A model generated the notes under the pieces. The model saw nothing but the letters and a program-made list of their open reading frames with translations. It did not search any database and was not told the origin of the DNA. DNA of 64,000 bases, from the NCBI RefSeq assembly GCF_052180215.1, contig NZ_CP197471.1, positions 654,001-718,000 of the forward strand, in the 5' to 3' direction. This document shows, one piece after another, positions 7,487 through 16,142 of the stretch. How positions within the stretch are numbered: position 1 is the stretch's first letter; the number at the start of each line of letters is the position of its first letter. The position numbers and the translations under genes were made by a program. Origin of the DNA: Pseudoneobacillus sp052180215 (GTDB lineage: Bacteria > Bacillota > Bacilli > Bacillales > Cytobacillaceae).

Positions 7487-7993
7487 GTGGATTCCATTGT
7501 TTACTTTCAAGATAATTTTTTTTCAGCTGGCACAACGGAAATTTTTAACGAATCAAAGAATAAAGTAGGCGAGTTAGATTTAAAAAGTATGTTTTCTGCT
7601 AGTGTGGAGGTATTAGACAACGAGGGAAATGTGATAGCTAGCGGTAAGTTTCCTTTTATGGGCATGAAATGGCGAGTCTATGATGGTCAAGGACAAGAAA
7701 TCGGAGCCTTAAAACAAAAGCTCTCTTTCTTTTCCAAAAGATATGAATATCAGGCTGAAGGTAGAGGCTATTATTATATTGAATCTGAAGCCTTTTCAAA
7801 GCAATATGACGTCTATCAGGACGAAACAACCATCGTTGCTACATTTCATAAAATTAGCGGGTTCTTTTCCTCGCCTGCGTTTCAGTTGACCAATCATTCC
7901 GATCAACTCTCCACAGAAGAATTAATTGCAGTTGTCATGGGTGTTAATGCCATCCAAAGACGAAATAGTTCGAATGCAGCGGCTACCACGTAA
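7487..7993 (+). CDS. LURP-one/tubby-like family protein (YxjI type)
   Basis: 168 residues, beta-rich, with no signal peptide. The order of segments, YFQDNFFSAGTTEIF, then VLDNEGNVIASGKFPF, then VYDGQGQEIGALKQK, is typical of the LURP-one-related (tubby C-terminal-like) barrel, in which repeated V-x-D-x-x-G turns connect strands. Members may bind lipids or membranes, but no role is settled. The start is GTG at 7487, with AGGAGC nine bases upstream. It is a single gene, followed by the IS element inserted 50 bases beyond its stop codon. Confidence 0.6.
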   Translation: MDSIVYFQDNFFSAGTTEIFNESKNKVGELDLKSMFSASVEVLDNEGNVIASGKFPFMGMKWRVYDGQGQEIGALKQKLSFFSKRYEYQAEGRGYYYIESEAFSKQYDVYQDETTIVATFHKISGFFSSPAFQLTNHSDQLSTEELIAVVMGVNAIQRRNSSNAAATT

Positions 7994-8043
7994 GTGAATG
8001 GGGAAACGTTTTTTAATAGAATAGTTGAGTTTGACCAGTATGT

Positions 8044-8053
8044 TTGATGATAG
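8044..8053 (+). repeat. Target-site duplication, left copy
   Basis: TTGATGATAG directly precedes the left end of the IS element and is repeated exactly at 9464-9473 after the right end. IS256-family elements usually give 8 or 9 bp, so one or two bases may match by chance. Confidence 0.75.
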
Positions 8054-8154
8054 ATTAAGTCCTTATAATTGTGTAAAAAGAAAATGAGTCATTTTATTCC
8101 TTCTTGTCAACAATGTTTAACGACCAAGAAAAACATTGAAAAGAGGTATATAAA

Positions 8155-9324
8155 ATGACTCAATTACAGTTTAACCTAGATATGGACCTTTTAAAAGACT
8201 CCATAATGAATTCTAATATTGAAACAGTGGTAAAGTCTGCAATCGTTTTAGTTTTAAATGAGTATATGGAAAAAGAACGAGATAATTATTTACAAGTTGG
8301 TTCCTATCAACGCTCATCAGAGCGCCGTGATTACAGAAATGGTTATTATGAAAGAGAACTTATTATCAGTATTGGAAAGATTAAATTACGAGTCCCTCGG
8401 ACTAGGGAGGGTGAGTTCTCTCCAACAGTTTTTGAGAAATACTCACGGGTTGATCAAGCCCTTGTTCTCTCTATGTTAGAAATGGTGGTTAACGGTGTTT
8501 CTACACGTAAAGTTACAAATATAATTGAACAGCTTTGTGGTGAAGCTGTCTCAAAATCTTTCGTTTCATCATTAACGGAGAAGCTTGATCCTATTGTAAA
8601 TAAGTGGGCTAATCGCCCTCTTAATGTTCAATATTATCCTTATTTATTTGCAGATGCTATGTATATTAAGGTGCGTGAGCATAATAAAGTCGTCTCAAAA
8701 GCAGTTTATATTGTTACGGCTATGAATGAGAAGAAAAAAAGAGAGATTCTTGGATTGAAAATTGATCATGTTGAAAGTTTTGAAGCCTGGCAAGGCTTCT
8801 TGCAGAGTTTAAAAGCGCGAGGTCTACAGTCCCCTAAACTTGTTATCTCCGATGCTCATAAAGGATTAAAGAAAGCAATTGAACGCGAGTTTATTGGAAC
8901 GGCTTGGCAAAGGTGTACCGTTCATTTCAAGCGTAATATCATAAACAAGCTCCCTAAAAAGGAAATGAGTCAAGTTATCGCAGATATGAGAAGAATCTTT
9001 CAAACTATATCTTGTGAAGAAGCTAGATTATTTAAAGATGAATTTATTAAACGTTACGAAGATAACCCCAAAATTAAAAATGCAATTGAAATATTAGAGG
9101 ATGGATTCGAAGATTCCATCCAATATTTTAATGAGCCAGAGACATACCATCGTCATCTTGCGAGTACAAACTCATTAGAACGATTAAACCAAGAAATCAG
9201 AAGACGAGAAAGAGTGATTCGTATATTCCCCAATACACAGTCGGCATTTCGTCTTATAGGAGCACTTTTAATGGAGAATGAAAATCTTATCGTGTTAAAT
9301 AAAAGATACACGCAACGAAATTAA
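8155..9324 (+). CDS. IS256-family (mutator-type) transposase
   Basis: 389 residues, the usual length for the family. The N-terminal part has the RRDYRNGYYERE segment and VPRTREGEFSP; the catalytic core shows the first aspartate in LFADAMYIKV, the second in VISDAHKGLKKAI with the family's W/C-H element WQRCTVHFKRN, and the final glutamate region in SLERLNQEIRRRERVIRIFPN. This DDE enzyme cuts and joins the element ends. ATG at 8155 follows AAGAGG. No stop codon or frameshift interrupts it, so the element may be active. Confidence 0.95.
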   Translation: MTQLQFNLDMDLLKDSIMNSNIETVVKSAIVLVLNEYMEKERDNYLQVGSYQRSSERRDYRNGYYERELIISIGKIKLRVPRTREGEFSPTVFEKYSRVDQALVLSMLEMVVNGVSTRKVTNIIEQLCGEAVSKSFVSSLTEKLDPIVNKWANRPLNVQYYPYLFADAMYIKVREHNKVVSKAVYIVTAMNEKKKREILGLKIDHVESFEAWQGFLQSLKARGLQSPKLVISDAHKGLKKAIEREFIGTAWQRCTVHFKRNIINKLPKKEMSQVIADMRRIFQTISCEEARLFKDEFIKRYEDNPKIKNAIEILEDGFEDSIQYFNEPETYHRHLASTNSLERLNQEIRRRERVIRIFPNTQSAFRLIGALLMENENLIVLNKRYTQRN

Positions 9325-9344
9325 TATAGAGAAACTCGAAGCGA

Positions 9345-9392
9345 AATTTGGATTACTGGAAAGGGGGGCCCCCCTTTCCAGTAATCCAAATT
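9345..9392. repeat. 48-bp perfect palindrome without a loop
   Basis: Bases 9345-9368 are the exact reverse complement of 9369-9392, centred on GGGGGGCCCCCC. It lies 20 bases after the transposase stop, inside the IS element. It could act as a transcription terminator or hairpin shield against read-through, but a loopless arm this long is unusual. Confidence 0.9.
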
Positions 9393-9463
9393 ATAAAACA
9401 CTAAATAACATATATAGGTTGTAACATTGGAGATAGGAATTTACACAATTGTTAGGACTTGAC

Positions 9464-9473
9464 TTGATGATAG
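9464..9473 (+). repeat. Target-site duplication, right copy
   Basis: TTGATGATAG, identical to 8044-8053, directly follows the right end of the IS element and runs into the first family A unit. Confidence 0.75.
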
Positions 9474-9652
9474 GACATAGGATCCGTTATTTAAGCAAAA
9501 AGCCCATTTTTAATGGTGTTATCGGACACAGGTTCCGCTAATTCAATAAAACAGGGTAGTTTCTATGAAAATTAGGCAAATAACGGATCCTGTGTCCTTA
9601 AAGATCCAAAAAGAGGTCATTTTTCATCAAATAGCGGATTCTGTGTCCTTTA
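9469..9652. repeat. Family A repeat array, copy 2
   Basis: Four units start at 9469, 9519, 9578 and 9629, two forward (GGACATAGGATCCGTTATT, GGACACAGGTTCCGCTAAT) and two reversed (AATAACGGATCCTGTGTCC, AATAGCGGATTCTGTGTCC). The architecture and spacing match copy 1, and the sequence is closest to copy 3. It lies between convergent genes and is followed by a decayed toxin-antitoxin terminator. Confidence 0.85.
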
Positions 9653-9676
9653 CAGCTTCGCCCCGTAGCTTTAAAA

Positions 9677-9711
9677 AAGCCACCCGTTGCTTCTGACCAG
9701 CAGGGTGGCTT
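9677..9711. terminator. Terminator hairpin, second relic of toxin-antitoxin DNA
   Basis: AAGCCACCC pairs with GGGTGGCTT over a CAG-rich loop, as in the antitoxin terminators. On the minus strand just beyond it the sequence reads ATTGTCGTGGTA, close to the IVVA codons at the end of the intact toxin, so this is probably another dead toxin-antitoxin copy. Confidence 0.55.
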
Positions 9712-9764
9712 CCTTCCGTATTCATACCACGACAATGGCCTTTTATAATTGCACTATGCCACAT

Positions 9765-10454
9765 TTAAATTTTCATATTGGTTGTTATGCTAGTGTTTAA
9801 ATTAGACTTCTTCAATAATAAGGCACCATTATAAATAAACCAGGCAGGAACGATCACTAATCCACCTAAGCCCATTCCAATCATAACAAGTAAAGAAAGC
9901 CCCGTTACATTTCCAAGTACGGTTAAGATAAAACAGCTTCCACCAATTAAACCTAAATAGGATAATAGTTTTTGATTGTTCCTTTTAAGAGAGAAAACAC
10001 TTACTGTAAAAATCCAAATACCTACGAATCCAAAATCAAGCCAACCTTGTGGACTTAATTCTACTAGACCTGCCCAAGCGAGAACGATTGTATCCAAAAC
10101 AGCTCCGCCAGTATGTAACGCTTCATGGCTTAGTTCATGGTCCAATCCAGTTTGCCGAAGATTATTGATAGCGAGTAATGCAAACCCAATAATCGCCATT
10201 ACTTTGGAGTAAGGGTACCATTCACTGTGGGAGGTTTGTTTTTCTATCGTTCGAGAGAGGGTTAAGACAACCATAACACCCAAAATCCCCAAAAATCCTA
10301 ATATATAATGAACCAGTATGAGTTGATTCATGTAGGTGACATGGTCAACGACAGCATTTTCTCCTGGTGGAGATAGCAAGACAATGATGACTGTCAACAA
10401 ATAAAGCAATCCTACAAGAATGGCGGAAATTCCACCTAATGTTGTTTTTTTCAT
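9765..10454 (-). CDS. Membrane protein of unknown function, DUF4386-like
   Basis: 229 residues with about seven hydrophobic helices, starting MKKTTLGGISAILVGLLYLLTVI. GGGAGG lies six bases before the ATG at 10454. The gene begins 12 bases after the stop of the TetR regulator gene and is probably co-transcribed with it, so the regulator most likely controls this protein. The general layout resembles DUF4386-type integral membrane proteins, but I cannot fix the family. No transport or catalytic motif is evident. A role in membrane stress or solvent tolerance would be guesswork. Confidence 0.65.
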   Translation of the reverse strand: MKKTTLGGISAILVGLLYLLTVIIVLLSPPGENAVVDHVTYMNQLILVHYILGFLGILGVMVVLTLSRTIEKQTSHSEWYPYSKVMAIIGFALLAINNLRQTGLDHELSHEALHTGGAVLDTIVLAWAGLVELSPQGWLDFGFVGIWIFTVSVFSLKRNNQKLLSYLGLIGGSCFILTVLGNVTGLSLLVMIGMGLGGLVIVPAWFIYNGALLLKKSNLNTSITTNMKI

Positions 10455-10466
10455 AGAAACCTCCCA

Positions 10467-11093
10467 TTATTCATTTTTAAAATGAAATAAACAAGTAGAA
10501 AGAAAACTTCGAAAGACGTTAAATTGATTCGGTAAATGTAATTTATCAGGACCAAGTTGCAAGCAGCTTAAATTGATTCCATCATAAAAAGTAACAATTG
10601 TTTTGGCTATATCTTCAATCGGGACCGAAGGACTAAACTCCTTTTCGTCTATTCCCTTTTGAAGGATCCAAACTAAACTTTTCCATGCTTGATCCACTCG
10701 TGATTCCAAAAAGGGGAGATGCTTCTTAGTTGCCCAACCAGTAGTGAAATAATATTCGTAAATTGCAGGAACTAAACGGTCCTCTTGGGCAACAATGTTA
10801 TCCTGAATGATATCTAAAATATAAATAAGTGCTTCCCAATTCGTTCGCCCTGGGTTATAAATTTTCTCCATATCCCAAACATCTTCCAAATCTCTTTTTC
10901 TTAAAAGTTCAATAAAGACATCTTCTGTATTTTTAAAATATGTATATACACCTCCTCGACTGACTCCGGAATGGTTGATAATATCTTGTATCGTGGTTCC
11001 GTTAAACCCTTTTTTGATAAAAACTTCTTTGGCTGCCTGCAGGATTAAATTTTTCCGTTCTTCTCTATGCTGATTTGAAACAATCGGTGACAA
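10467..11093 (-). CDS. TetR/AcrR-family transcriptional regulator
   Basis: 208 residues. The N-terminal helix-turn-helix is canonical: ILQAAKEVFIKKGFNGTTIQDIINHSGVSRGGVYTYFKN, given here as the family pattern around residues 16-55; the rest is an all-helical ligand-binding domain of unknown specificity. The start is TTG at 11093, eight bases after a perfect AGGAGG. An 18-bp palindrome at 11113-11130 in its leader is the probable operator, so it should repress its own operon, which includes the membrane protein gene downstream. Confidence 0.9.
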   Translation of the reverse strand: MSPIVSNQHREERKNLILQAAKEVFIKKGFNGTTIQDIINHSGVSRGGVYTYFKNTEDVFIELLRKRDLEDVWDMEKIYNPGRTNWEALIYILDIIQDNIVAQEDRLVPAIYEYYFTTGWATKKHLPFLESRVDQAWKSLVWILQKGIDEKEFSPSVPIEDIAKTIVTFYDGINLSCLQLGPDKLHLPNQFNVFRSFLSTCLFHFKNE

Positions 11094-11112
11094 ACTTGTA
11101 TCCTCCTTTTAA

Positions 11113-11130
11113 AGAGTCATCAATGACTCT
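11113..11130. promoter_or_regulatory. Probable TetR operator
   Basis: AGAGTCATCAATGACTCT has perfect 8-bp arms around a 2-bp centre and lies 20 bases upstream of the regulator's start codon, overlapping the region just before its ribosome binding site. Confidence 0.7.
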
Positions 11131-11309
11131 AATAATAGAAAAACTTTCCAAAAAAGTCAATTACTAAAAAAATGATAGCAAACAGATGAAAAAGTACGAA
11201 GAAATGATCCAGTTGGTAAGTTTATTTCCAAAAATATATACTAAATAAAGAACCGAATAGGGCTATCTGGAGAAAAATTGAAATAATAAAATTCGGCGGA
11301 GGCGATTAG

Positions 11310-11612
11310 ATGGTAAGAGAAATCGTTTTAGATGATTTTTTACTAAAAGTTGAAACCTATCAAGAAGCTGAAGTTAATGGACGTAAGCTAATCACGATAG
11401 ATTTTAAAGTAACACATGAAGAATATCATGATGTGACCACTTTATTATATAAAGGTACTTTCACTATTAAAGTCCCTGAACATCAGCAGACGTTCCGTGG
11501 AAGGATTCAGGAATACTATACGTCGGTAACTAATTTATATGAAAAAGATCAGGTTGGGGATTTTCATGTAAGCTTTATTGAAACGGAGAAAGAAGGCTCA
11601 ATTGAACGATGA
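11310..11612 (+). CDS. DUF3219 family protein (YkvR-like)
   Basis: 100-residue cytoplasmic protein matching the small DUF3219 family known from Bacillus (YkvR of B. subtilis). Recognisable segments are VLDDFLLKVETY, ITIDFKVTHEEYHDVTTLLYKGTF and FRGRIQEYYTSVTNLYE. Function unknown. GGAGG precedes the ATG at 11310. Its stop codon overlaps the start of the flavin-dependent oxidoreductase gene by four bases (ATGA), so the two are translationally coupled. Confidence 0.8.
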   Translation: MVREIVLDDFLLKVETYQEAEVNGRKLITIDFKVTHEEYHDVTTLLYKGTFTIKVPEHQQTFRGRIQEYYTSVTNLYEKDQVGDFHVSFIETEKEGSIER

Positions 11613-12601
11613 GATTAAGTATTTTAGACCAAGCCCCCATTTCAGACAATCAGACCGCAAGAGAAGCATTAAACGCTTCGGTGAGATTGGCGCAAGTTGG
11701 GGAGGAGCTGGGCTATACACGTTATTGGATAGCTGAACATCATGATCTGCCAGGACTAGCCTGTCCGGCTCCAGAAGTGATGCTTGGTTATATAGGAGCA
11801 CAGACGCAAAAAATACGGATTGGCTCTGGCGCTGTTTTGCTGCCACATTATAAGCCTTATAAAGTAGCAGAAGTGTTTAATCTTTTAGCTACATTATTTC
11901 CTGGAAGAATAGACCTTGGCATTGGACGGGCTCCTGGTGGGTCAGCAGAAGCAACGAATGCCCTGTCAGATCAATTTTTACAGCAAGTTTGGAATATGCC
12001 GAATTCGGTTAAGGAGCTTCTCCAATTTCTAGACGATGATTTCCCACACGAACATAAGTTTACAAAGTTATCAGCTGCTCCAGTGCCAGAAATAGCACCT
12101 GTTCCATGGCTTTTAGGCACGAGTAAAAAAAGTGCCTTGCTGGCGGCTGAATATGGGATGGCGTATACCTTTGGACAATTTATGAGTGATCAAGATGGTG
12201 CAGCTATTATCGGGCAGTATTTGGATTCCTTTAAGCCAAGAAAACAAGGTGACCTTCCTCAAGTTGTTTTAACGATATCCGCCATTTGTGCGGAAACGAA
12301 TGAAAAGGCAGAAGAGGTAGCTTTAAGTACCCTTATTTGGGCTCTGCAAAGAGGAAAAGGTAGTGGGGCTGGAGTTCCTTCCATTGAAGAAGCTAAGCAA
12401 TATCCACTAAATGAGGCAGAACAGGAAACAATAGAAAAAATGAAGCAAAAGATGATGATTGGCGACCCTCATAAAGTTAAAGAGAAATTGGCTGAACTAG
12501 CAGAACAGTATAAAGCGGATGAAATCATGATCGTCACGATTACCCATTCCCTAGAGGACAAAATCCAATCATATAGGCTAATTGCGGAACACTGTTTATA
12601 A
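11609..12601 (+). CDS. Luciferase-like (LLM class) flavin-dependent oxidoreductase
   Basis: 330 residues with the bacterial luciferase-like barrel: RYWIAEHHDLPGLACPAP, RIGSGAVLLPHYKPYKVAE and FPGRIDLGIGRAPGG are hallmark segments of the MsnO8/YwcH-like subgroup, which use reduced FMN and oxygen. No substrate can be read from the sequence. The ATG at 11609 overlaps the stop of the DUF3219 gene. It is followed by a GH31 glucosidase gene 62 bases away with its own ribosome binding site. Confidence 0.88.
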   Translation: MRLSILDQAPISDNQTAREALNASVRLAQVGEELGYTRYWIAEHHDLPGLACPAPEVMLGYIGAQTQKIRIGSGAVLLPHYKPYKVAEVFNLLATLFPGRIDLGIGRAPGGSAEATNALSDQFLQQVWNMPNSVKELLQFLDDDFPHEHKFTKLSAAPVPEIAPVPWLLGTSKKSALLAAEYGMAYTFGQFMSDQDGAAIIGQYLDSFKPRKQGDLPQVVLTISAICAETNEKAEEVALSTLIWALQRGKGSGAGVPSIEEAKQYPLNEAEQETIEKMKQKMMIGDPHKVKEKLAELAEQYKADEIMIVTITHSLEDKIQSYRLIAEHCL

Positions 12602-12663
12602 TGCAAAATGAATCAATGGTTGATATGAAGTACTGACAAATTAGTAGGGAGGTATGATTCCTA

Positions 12664-15117
12664 ATGTTAACGAGCGAAGCCATTAGTCCAGATAAAGTGA
12701 AGATAGAAAAAAAGGTAGAAGCCTATTCCATTGGCAAAGTAGTGAGTGTTGAGAATAAAGGGAATTTAGTTGTCGTTCAAGGTGAAAATGGCAAGATGGC
12801 ATTAAGTAAAATATCTAAAGGGATTGTTAGAGTTAAATTATTCATTGGAGAACATCCAACAGATTCATTGGATATGAAAACGACCGTAGCAGTTGTCAAA
12901 CACGATTCGGAACAGCCGGATGGTGCCAGTATAAAGGAGACGGATACGGTCTTTATCTGGGACACGGTTGATGTAAAGGTTGAAATCACAAAAGAAAATA
13001 GTTCAATTCGTTTTTTAGATGTAAATGAACAAATGGTTGCAGAGAATGTTTCCCTTCATTGGGATGTTAACAAGGCAGTAACAGGAGTGTTTCAAACCTC
13101 TTTGAACGCTCATTATTATGGATTGGGTGAAAAAACAGGGTTTTTAGATAAACGAGGAGAACGCTACGAAATGTGGAACTCCGATGTCTTTGCTCCACAT
13201 GTTCCCGAAATTGAAGCTTTGTATCAATCGATACCATTTGTCATCGTTCATGATCAAACAAGTCCTTACGGGATTTTCCTAGATAATCCTGGTCGTTCGT
13301 TCTTTGATATGCGCAGTCAGGCAGATGCGATGACCGTTCGAACCGAAACGGGAGCCTTTGATTATTATTACATAGCTGGTCCAAAACTAAAGGATGTGGT
13401 GAGTCAATACACCACCCTAACTGGACGTATGTCACTACCACCTCATTGGGCAATTGGCTATCATCAATCTCGTTATAGCTATATGAATCAGGATGAGGTA
13501 TTGGAGCTTGCACGGACCTTCCGTGAAAAGGGGATACCTTGTGATGTGATTTATCTTGATATCCACTATATGGATGGGTATCGAGTCTTTACCTTTGACC
13601 CTGTTCGATTCCCGAAGCCTAAAGAGATGATGGCTGAATTAAAGGAAATGGGTATCCGTGTTGTTCCTATTGTTGACCCAGGAGTAAAAGTAGACGGGAA
13701 CTATACAATTTACCAGCAAGGGACTAATGGGAATTATTTTTGTAAAAAGCAAGATGGCGTACCCTTTATGGGACCGGTTTGGCCAGGAATAAGTGCGTTT
13801 CCTGATTTTACCGAAGATGAGGTTTCAGAGTGGTGGGGTGACTTACATCGTTTCTATACTGAAATGGGAATCGAAGGTATTTGGAATGATATGAATGAGC
13901 CTGCCGTTTTTAACGAGAGTAAAACGATGGATGTCGATACGATGCACGGGAACAACGGGAATCCTGTCACACATGGAGAAATTCATAATTTATATGGCTT
14001 GCTGATGTCAAAAGCAACTGCCGAAGGCTTAAAGCGCCACTTAGATGGACACCGGCCGTTTGTGCTGACACGTGCAGGATATGCAGGCATCCAACGATAT
14101 GCGGCCGTATGGACAGGAGACAATCGCAGCTTTTGGGAGCATATGGCCATGGCTATGCCAATGGTACTTAACCTGGGATTATCAGGAATACCGTTCTCTG
14201 GACCAGATATTGGCGGCTTCGCCCACCACACTTCTGGAGAACTGTTGGCACGCTGGACTCAAATGGGTGCCCTATTCCCATATTGCCGAAACCATAGTGA
14301 GTTATCAAGCATTCGTCAGGAGCCGTGGCAATTTGGTCCAGAGGTTGAAAAAATCTGTAAGGACTACATTGAATTAAGATACAAGTGGCTTCCATTTCTG
14401 TATTCTCTATTCAGAGAGTCTGCGGAGAATGGGTTGCCCATTATGCGCCCGCTGATTTTAGAATATCCAGAAGATCCGAATGTGTTCAATCTTTGTGATC
14501 AGTTTCTATTGGGGGACAGCGTGATAGTGGCACCTGTTTATCGTCCAAATACGGATCATCGTGCGGTGTATCTGCCAGAAGGAACTTGGTATAACTATTG
14601 GACTGGTGAAAAATACGAGGGGAAAAATCATATTCTAGCGAATGCCCCATTACATACAATGCCTTTGTATGTAAAAGCCGGTGCCATTATGCCTAACACC
14701 GAATCTGTTCCTTCAACGATGTCGGAATCTCCAGAAAATTTACAACTGACCGTATACTGTTCTGGTTCCGCAAATGGAGTATTTGAATTATATGAGGACG
14801 ATGGATTAACACTAGCTTATGAGCAAGGAGTCTTCAACCTTTTTGATCTTTCGATGAAAGAAACAGAAGGCCAGCTTAACCTGGAAATAAAAACAAAGAA
14901 ACATGGCTACGAAAGCAATAGAAAGCATTGGACCATTCAATTTAAGCATCTTCCAATAAAAGACTACCGGATTGAAGACTTTGCTGCCGTCTCCAATAAA
15001 GAGGCTTTGAATCATACAGATAGTGGCTGGTACTATGAAAAGGAAACGGGAGAACTTACTTTGAAAATAGAACAGCCGAAAAAGGAACTTGTTCGTGTAA
15101 ATGTGCGAAGCGTTTAA
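12664..15117 (+). CDS. Glycoside hydrolase family 31 alpha-glucosidase
   Basis: 817 residues. After an N-terminal beta-sandwich (GLGEKTG near residue 155) the barrel contains IYLDIHYMDGYRVFTFD and GIWNDMNEPAVF, with nucleophile D409, and acid/base D486 in WTGDNRSFW, followed by GLSGIPFSGPDIGGF. This matches retaining GH31 alpha-glucosidases acting on maltooligosaccharides or other alpha-glucosides. No signal peptide, so cytoplasmic. GGGAGG lies about nine bases before the ATG. It is 9 kb from the beta-glucan locus and acts on the opposite anomer, so it need not belong to it. Confidence 0.93.
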   Translation: MLTSEAISPDKVKIEKKVEAYSIGKVVSVENKGNLVVVQGENGKMALSKISKGIVRVKLFIGEHPTDSLDMKTTVAVVKHDSEQPDGASIKETDTVFIWDTVDVKVEITKENSSIRFLDVNEQMVAENVSLHWDVNKAVTGVFQTSLNAHYYGLGEKTGFLDKRGERYEMWNSDVFAPHVPEIEALYQSIPFVIVHDQTSPYGIFLDNPGRSFFDMRSQADAMTVRTETGAFDYYYIAGPKLKDVVSQYTTLTGRMSLPPHWAIGYHQSRYSYMNQDEVLELARTFREKGIPCDVIYLDIHYMDGYRVFTFDPVRFPKPKEMMAELKEMGIRVVPIVDPGVKVDGNYTIYQQGTNGNYFCKKQDGVPFMGPVWPGISAFPDFTEDEVSEWWGDLHRFYTEMGIEGIWNDMNEPAVFNESKTMDVDTMHGNNGNPVTHGEIHNLYGLLMSKATAEGLKRHLDGHRPFVLTRAGYAGIQRYAAVWTGDNRSFWEHMAMAMPMVLNLGLSGIPFSGPDIGGFAHHTSGELLARWTQMGALFPYCRNHSELSSIRQEPWQFGPEVEKICKDYIELRYKWLPFLYSLFRESAENGLPIMRPLILEYPEDPNVFNLCDQFLLGDSVIVAPVYRPNTDHRAVYLPEGTWYNYWTGEKYEGKNHILANAPLHTMPLYVKAGAIMPNTESVPSTMSESPENLQLTVYCSGSANGVFELYEDDGLTLAYEQGVFNLFDLSMKETEGQLNLEIKTKKHGYESNRKHWTIQFKHLPIKDYRIEDFAAVSNKEALNHTDSGWYYEKETGELTLKIEQPKKELVRVNVRSV

Positions 15118-15217
15118 TGATAGAAAAGCGTTCAAGGGGATGTACAGAAGGCAGAGCCTATTAAAAAACAGGCGGAACGTTTTGCATCAAGTTTTACGGA
15201 TAAATGAAATAAAAAGA

Positions 15218-15247
15218 AATAACCTCGGTATTGTTCCCGAGGTTATT
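15218..15247. terminator. Bidirectional terminator
   Basis: AATAACCTCGG pairs with CCGAGGTTATT over an eight-base loop between the convergent glucosidase and deacetylase genes; it overlaps the deacetylase stop codon. Confidence 0.85.
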
Positions 15248-15956
15248 TTATTGGTGATGCTATCTCTTGAAGTTCATTCACTGTAACAAATTGATATCCC
15301 TCATTGGTGAGCTCTTTTAATATTTCCTCGATTGCTTTCAGCTCTTCTCCCGATTGGTCATACATCGGATGCATCAAGATGACCGACCCTGGTTTCATAT
15401 TATCATTTACATATTCAACTTTTTCAGAAACTGTTGCGAAATAGGTATCAGGTTCCAAGGTCCACATAATCGTATCTCGATTGTGCTTATGTAAATAATA
15501 TGGCAATCCGACTAATTTTTTTCCGTTTGGAGGTCGAAAGTCAATTTCGCCTTTATATCCGGCTTTGCGAATGAGAAAATCGTTTTTTTCGATTTCTTTT
15601 TTAATAAAAGAAGGTGATTTAAACACCATTCGATTGTGTGAAAAGGTGTGATTACCAATTTGATGTCCAGCTTCGACTAATTTTTTGGCTTCTTCAGGGT
15701 GTTTTTCGATGTCATTTCCGATAAGAAAAAAAGTCGCTTTTGCCTGATATTTTTCTAATAAAGGTAATATCTGCTCAACGTTCTTTGTCGGACCATCATC
15801 AAACGTTAAGGCCACTACCTTTTGATCCGTTTCTACTTGGTAGGTTAAACCTCCAAATAGTTGAAAGGTTCTTGCATTCATCAATTTGTACGTGCCAAAT
15901 AATAGAGTAGCAAATACAAAACATCCAATTCCTATACCGATAAATACCTTTTTCAT
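15243..15956 (-). CDS. Polysaccharide deacetylase (NodB domain), membrane-anchored
   Basis: 237 residues. An N-terminal hydrophobic segment (MKKVFIGIGIGCFVFATLL) is an anchor or signal peptide, so the enzyme acts outside the membrane. The NodB domain has VVALTFDDGPTKN (catalytic and metal-binding aspartates), HTFSHNRM (metal histidines), FRPPNG and a late ILMHPMYD motif. Such enzymes remove N-acetyl groups from peptidoglycan or related glycans. ATG at 15956 follows AAAGGA; an upstream in-frame ATG at 16013 lacks a site. It shares a terminator with the convergent GH31 gene. Confidence 0.88.
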   Translation of the reverse strand: MKKVFIGIGIGCFVFATLLFGTYKLMNARTFQLFGGLTYQVETDQKVVALTFDDGPTKNVEQILPLLEKYQAKATFFLIGNDIEKHPEEAKKLVEAGHQIGNHTFSHNRMVFKSPSFIKKEIEKNDFLIRKAGYKGEIDFRPPNGKKLVGLPYYLHKHNRDTIMWTLEPDTYFATVSEKVEYVNDNMKPGSVILMHPMYDQSGEELKAIEEILKELTNEGYQFVTVNELQEIASPIK

Positions 15957-16142
15957 AATTGCATCCTTTCTAACAGGTGTTATCCCACTGATTGCCAGTA
16001 AAAAGACAACCAATATAACTTTTTTAAAACCATTTTACCACTCAATTCCAATGGTTTTGTAATTTTGTTATCCCATTGTGTTTGAATAATCTGAATGATG
16101 TCTACACTGTAGGTGATATGATTATTATTTTGAGGTGATAGT

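Larger units (their letters stand above)
8054..9463 (+). mobile_element. Complete IS256-family insertion sequence
   Basis: About 1410 bp. Terminal inverted repeats about 24 bp long: the left one includes AGTCCTTATAATTGTGTAAA at 8058-8077, the right one TTTACACAATTGTTAGGACT at 9440-9459, matching at 17 of 20 positions. One transposase gene (8155-9324) fills most of it. The flanks carry the same ten bases, showing a simple insertion. The right flank is the first unit of a family A repeat array, so the element landed at the edge of that array. Intact gene, intact ends and intact duplication suggest a recent insertion. Confidence 0.9.
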
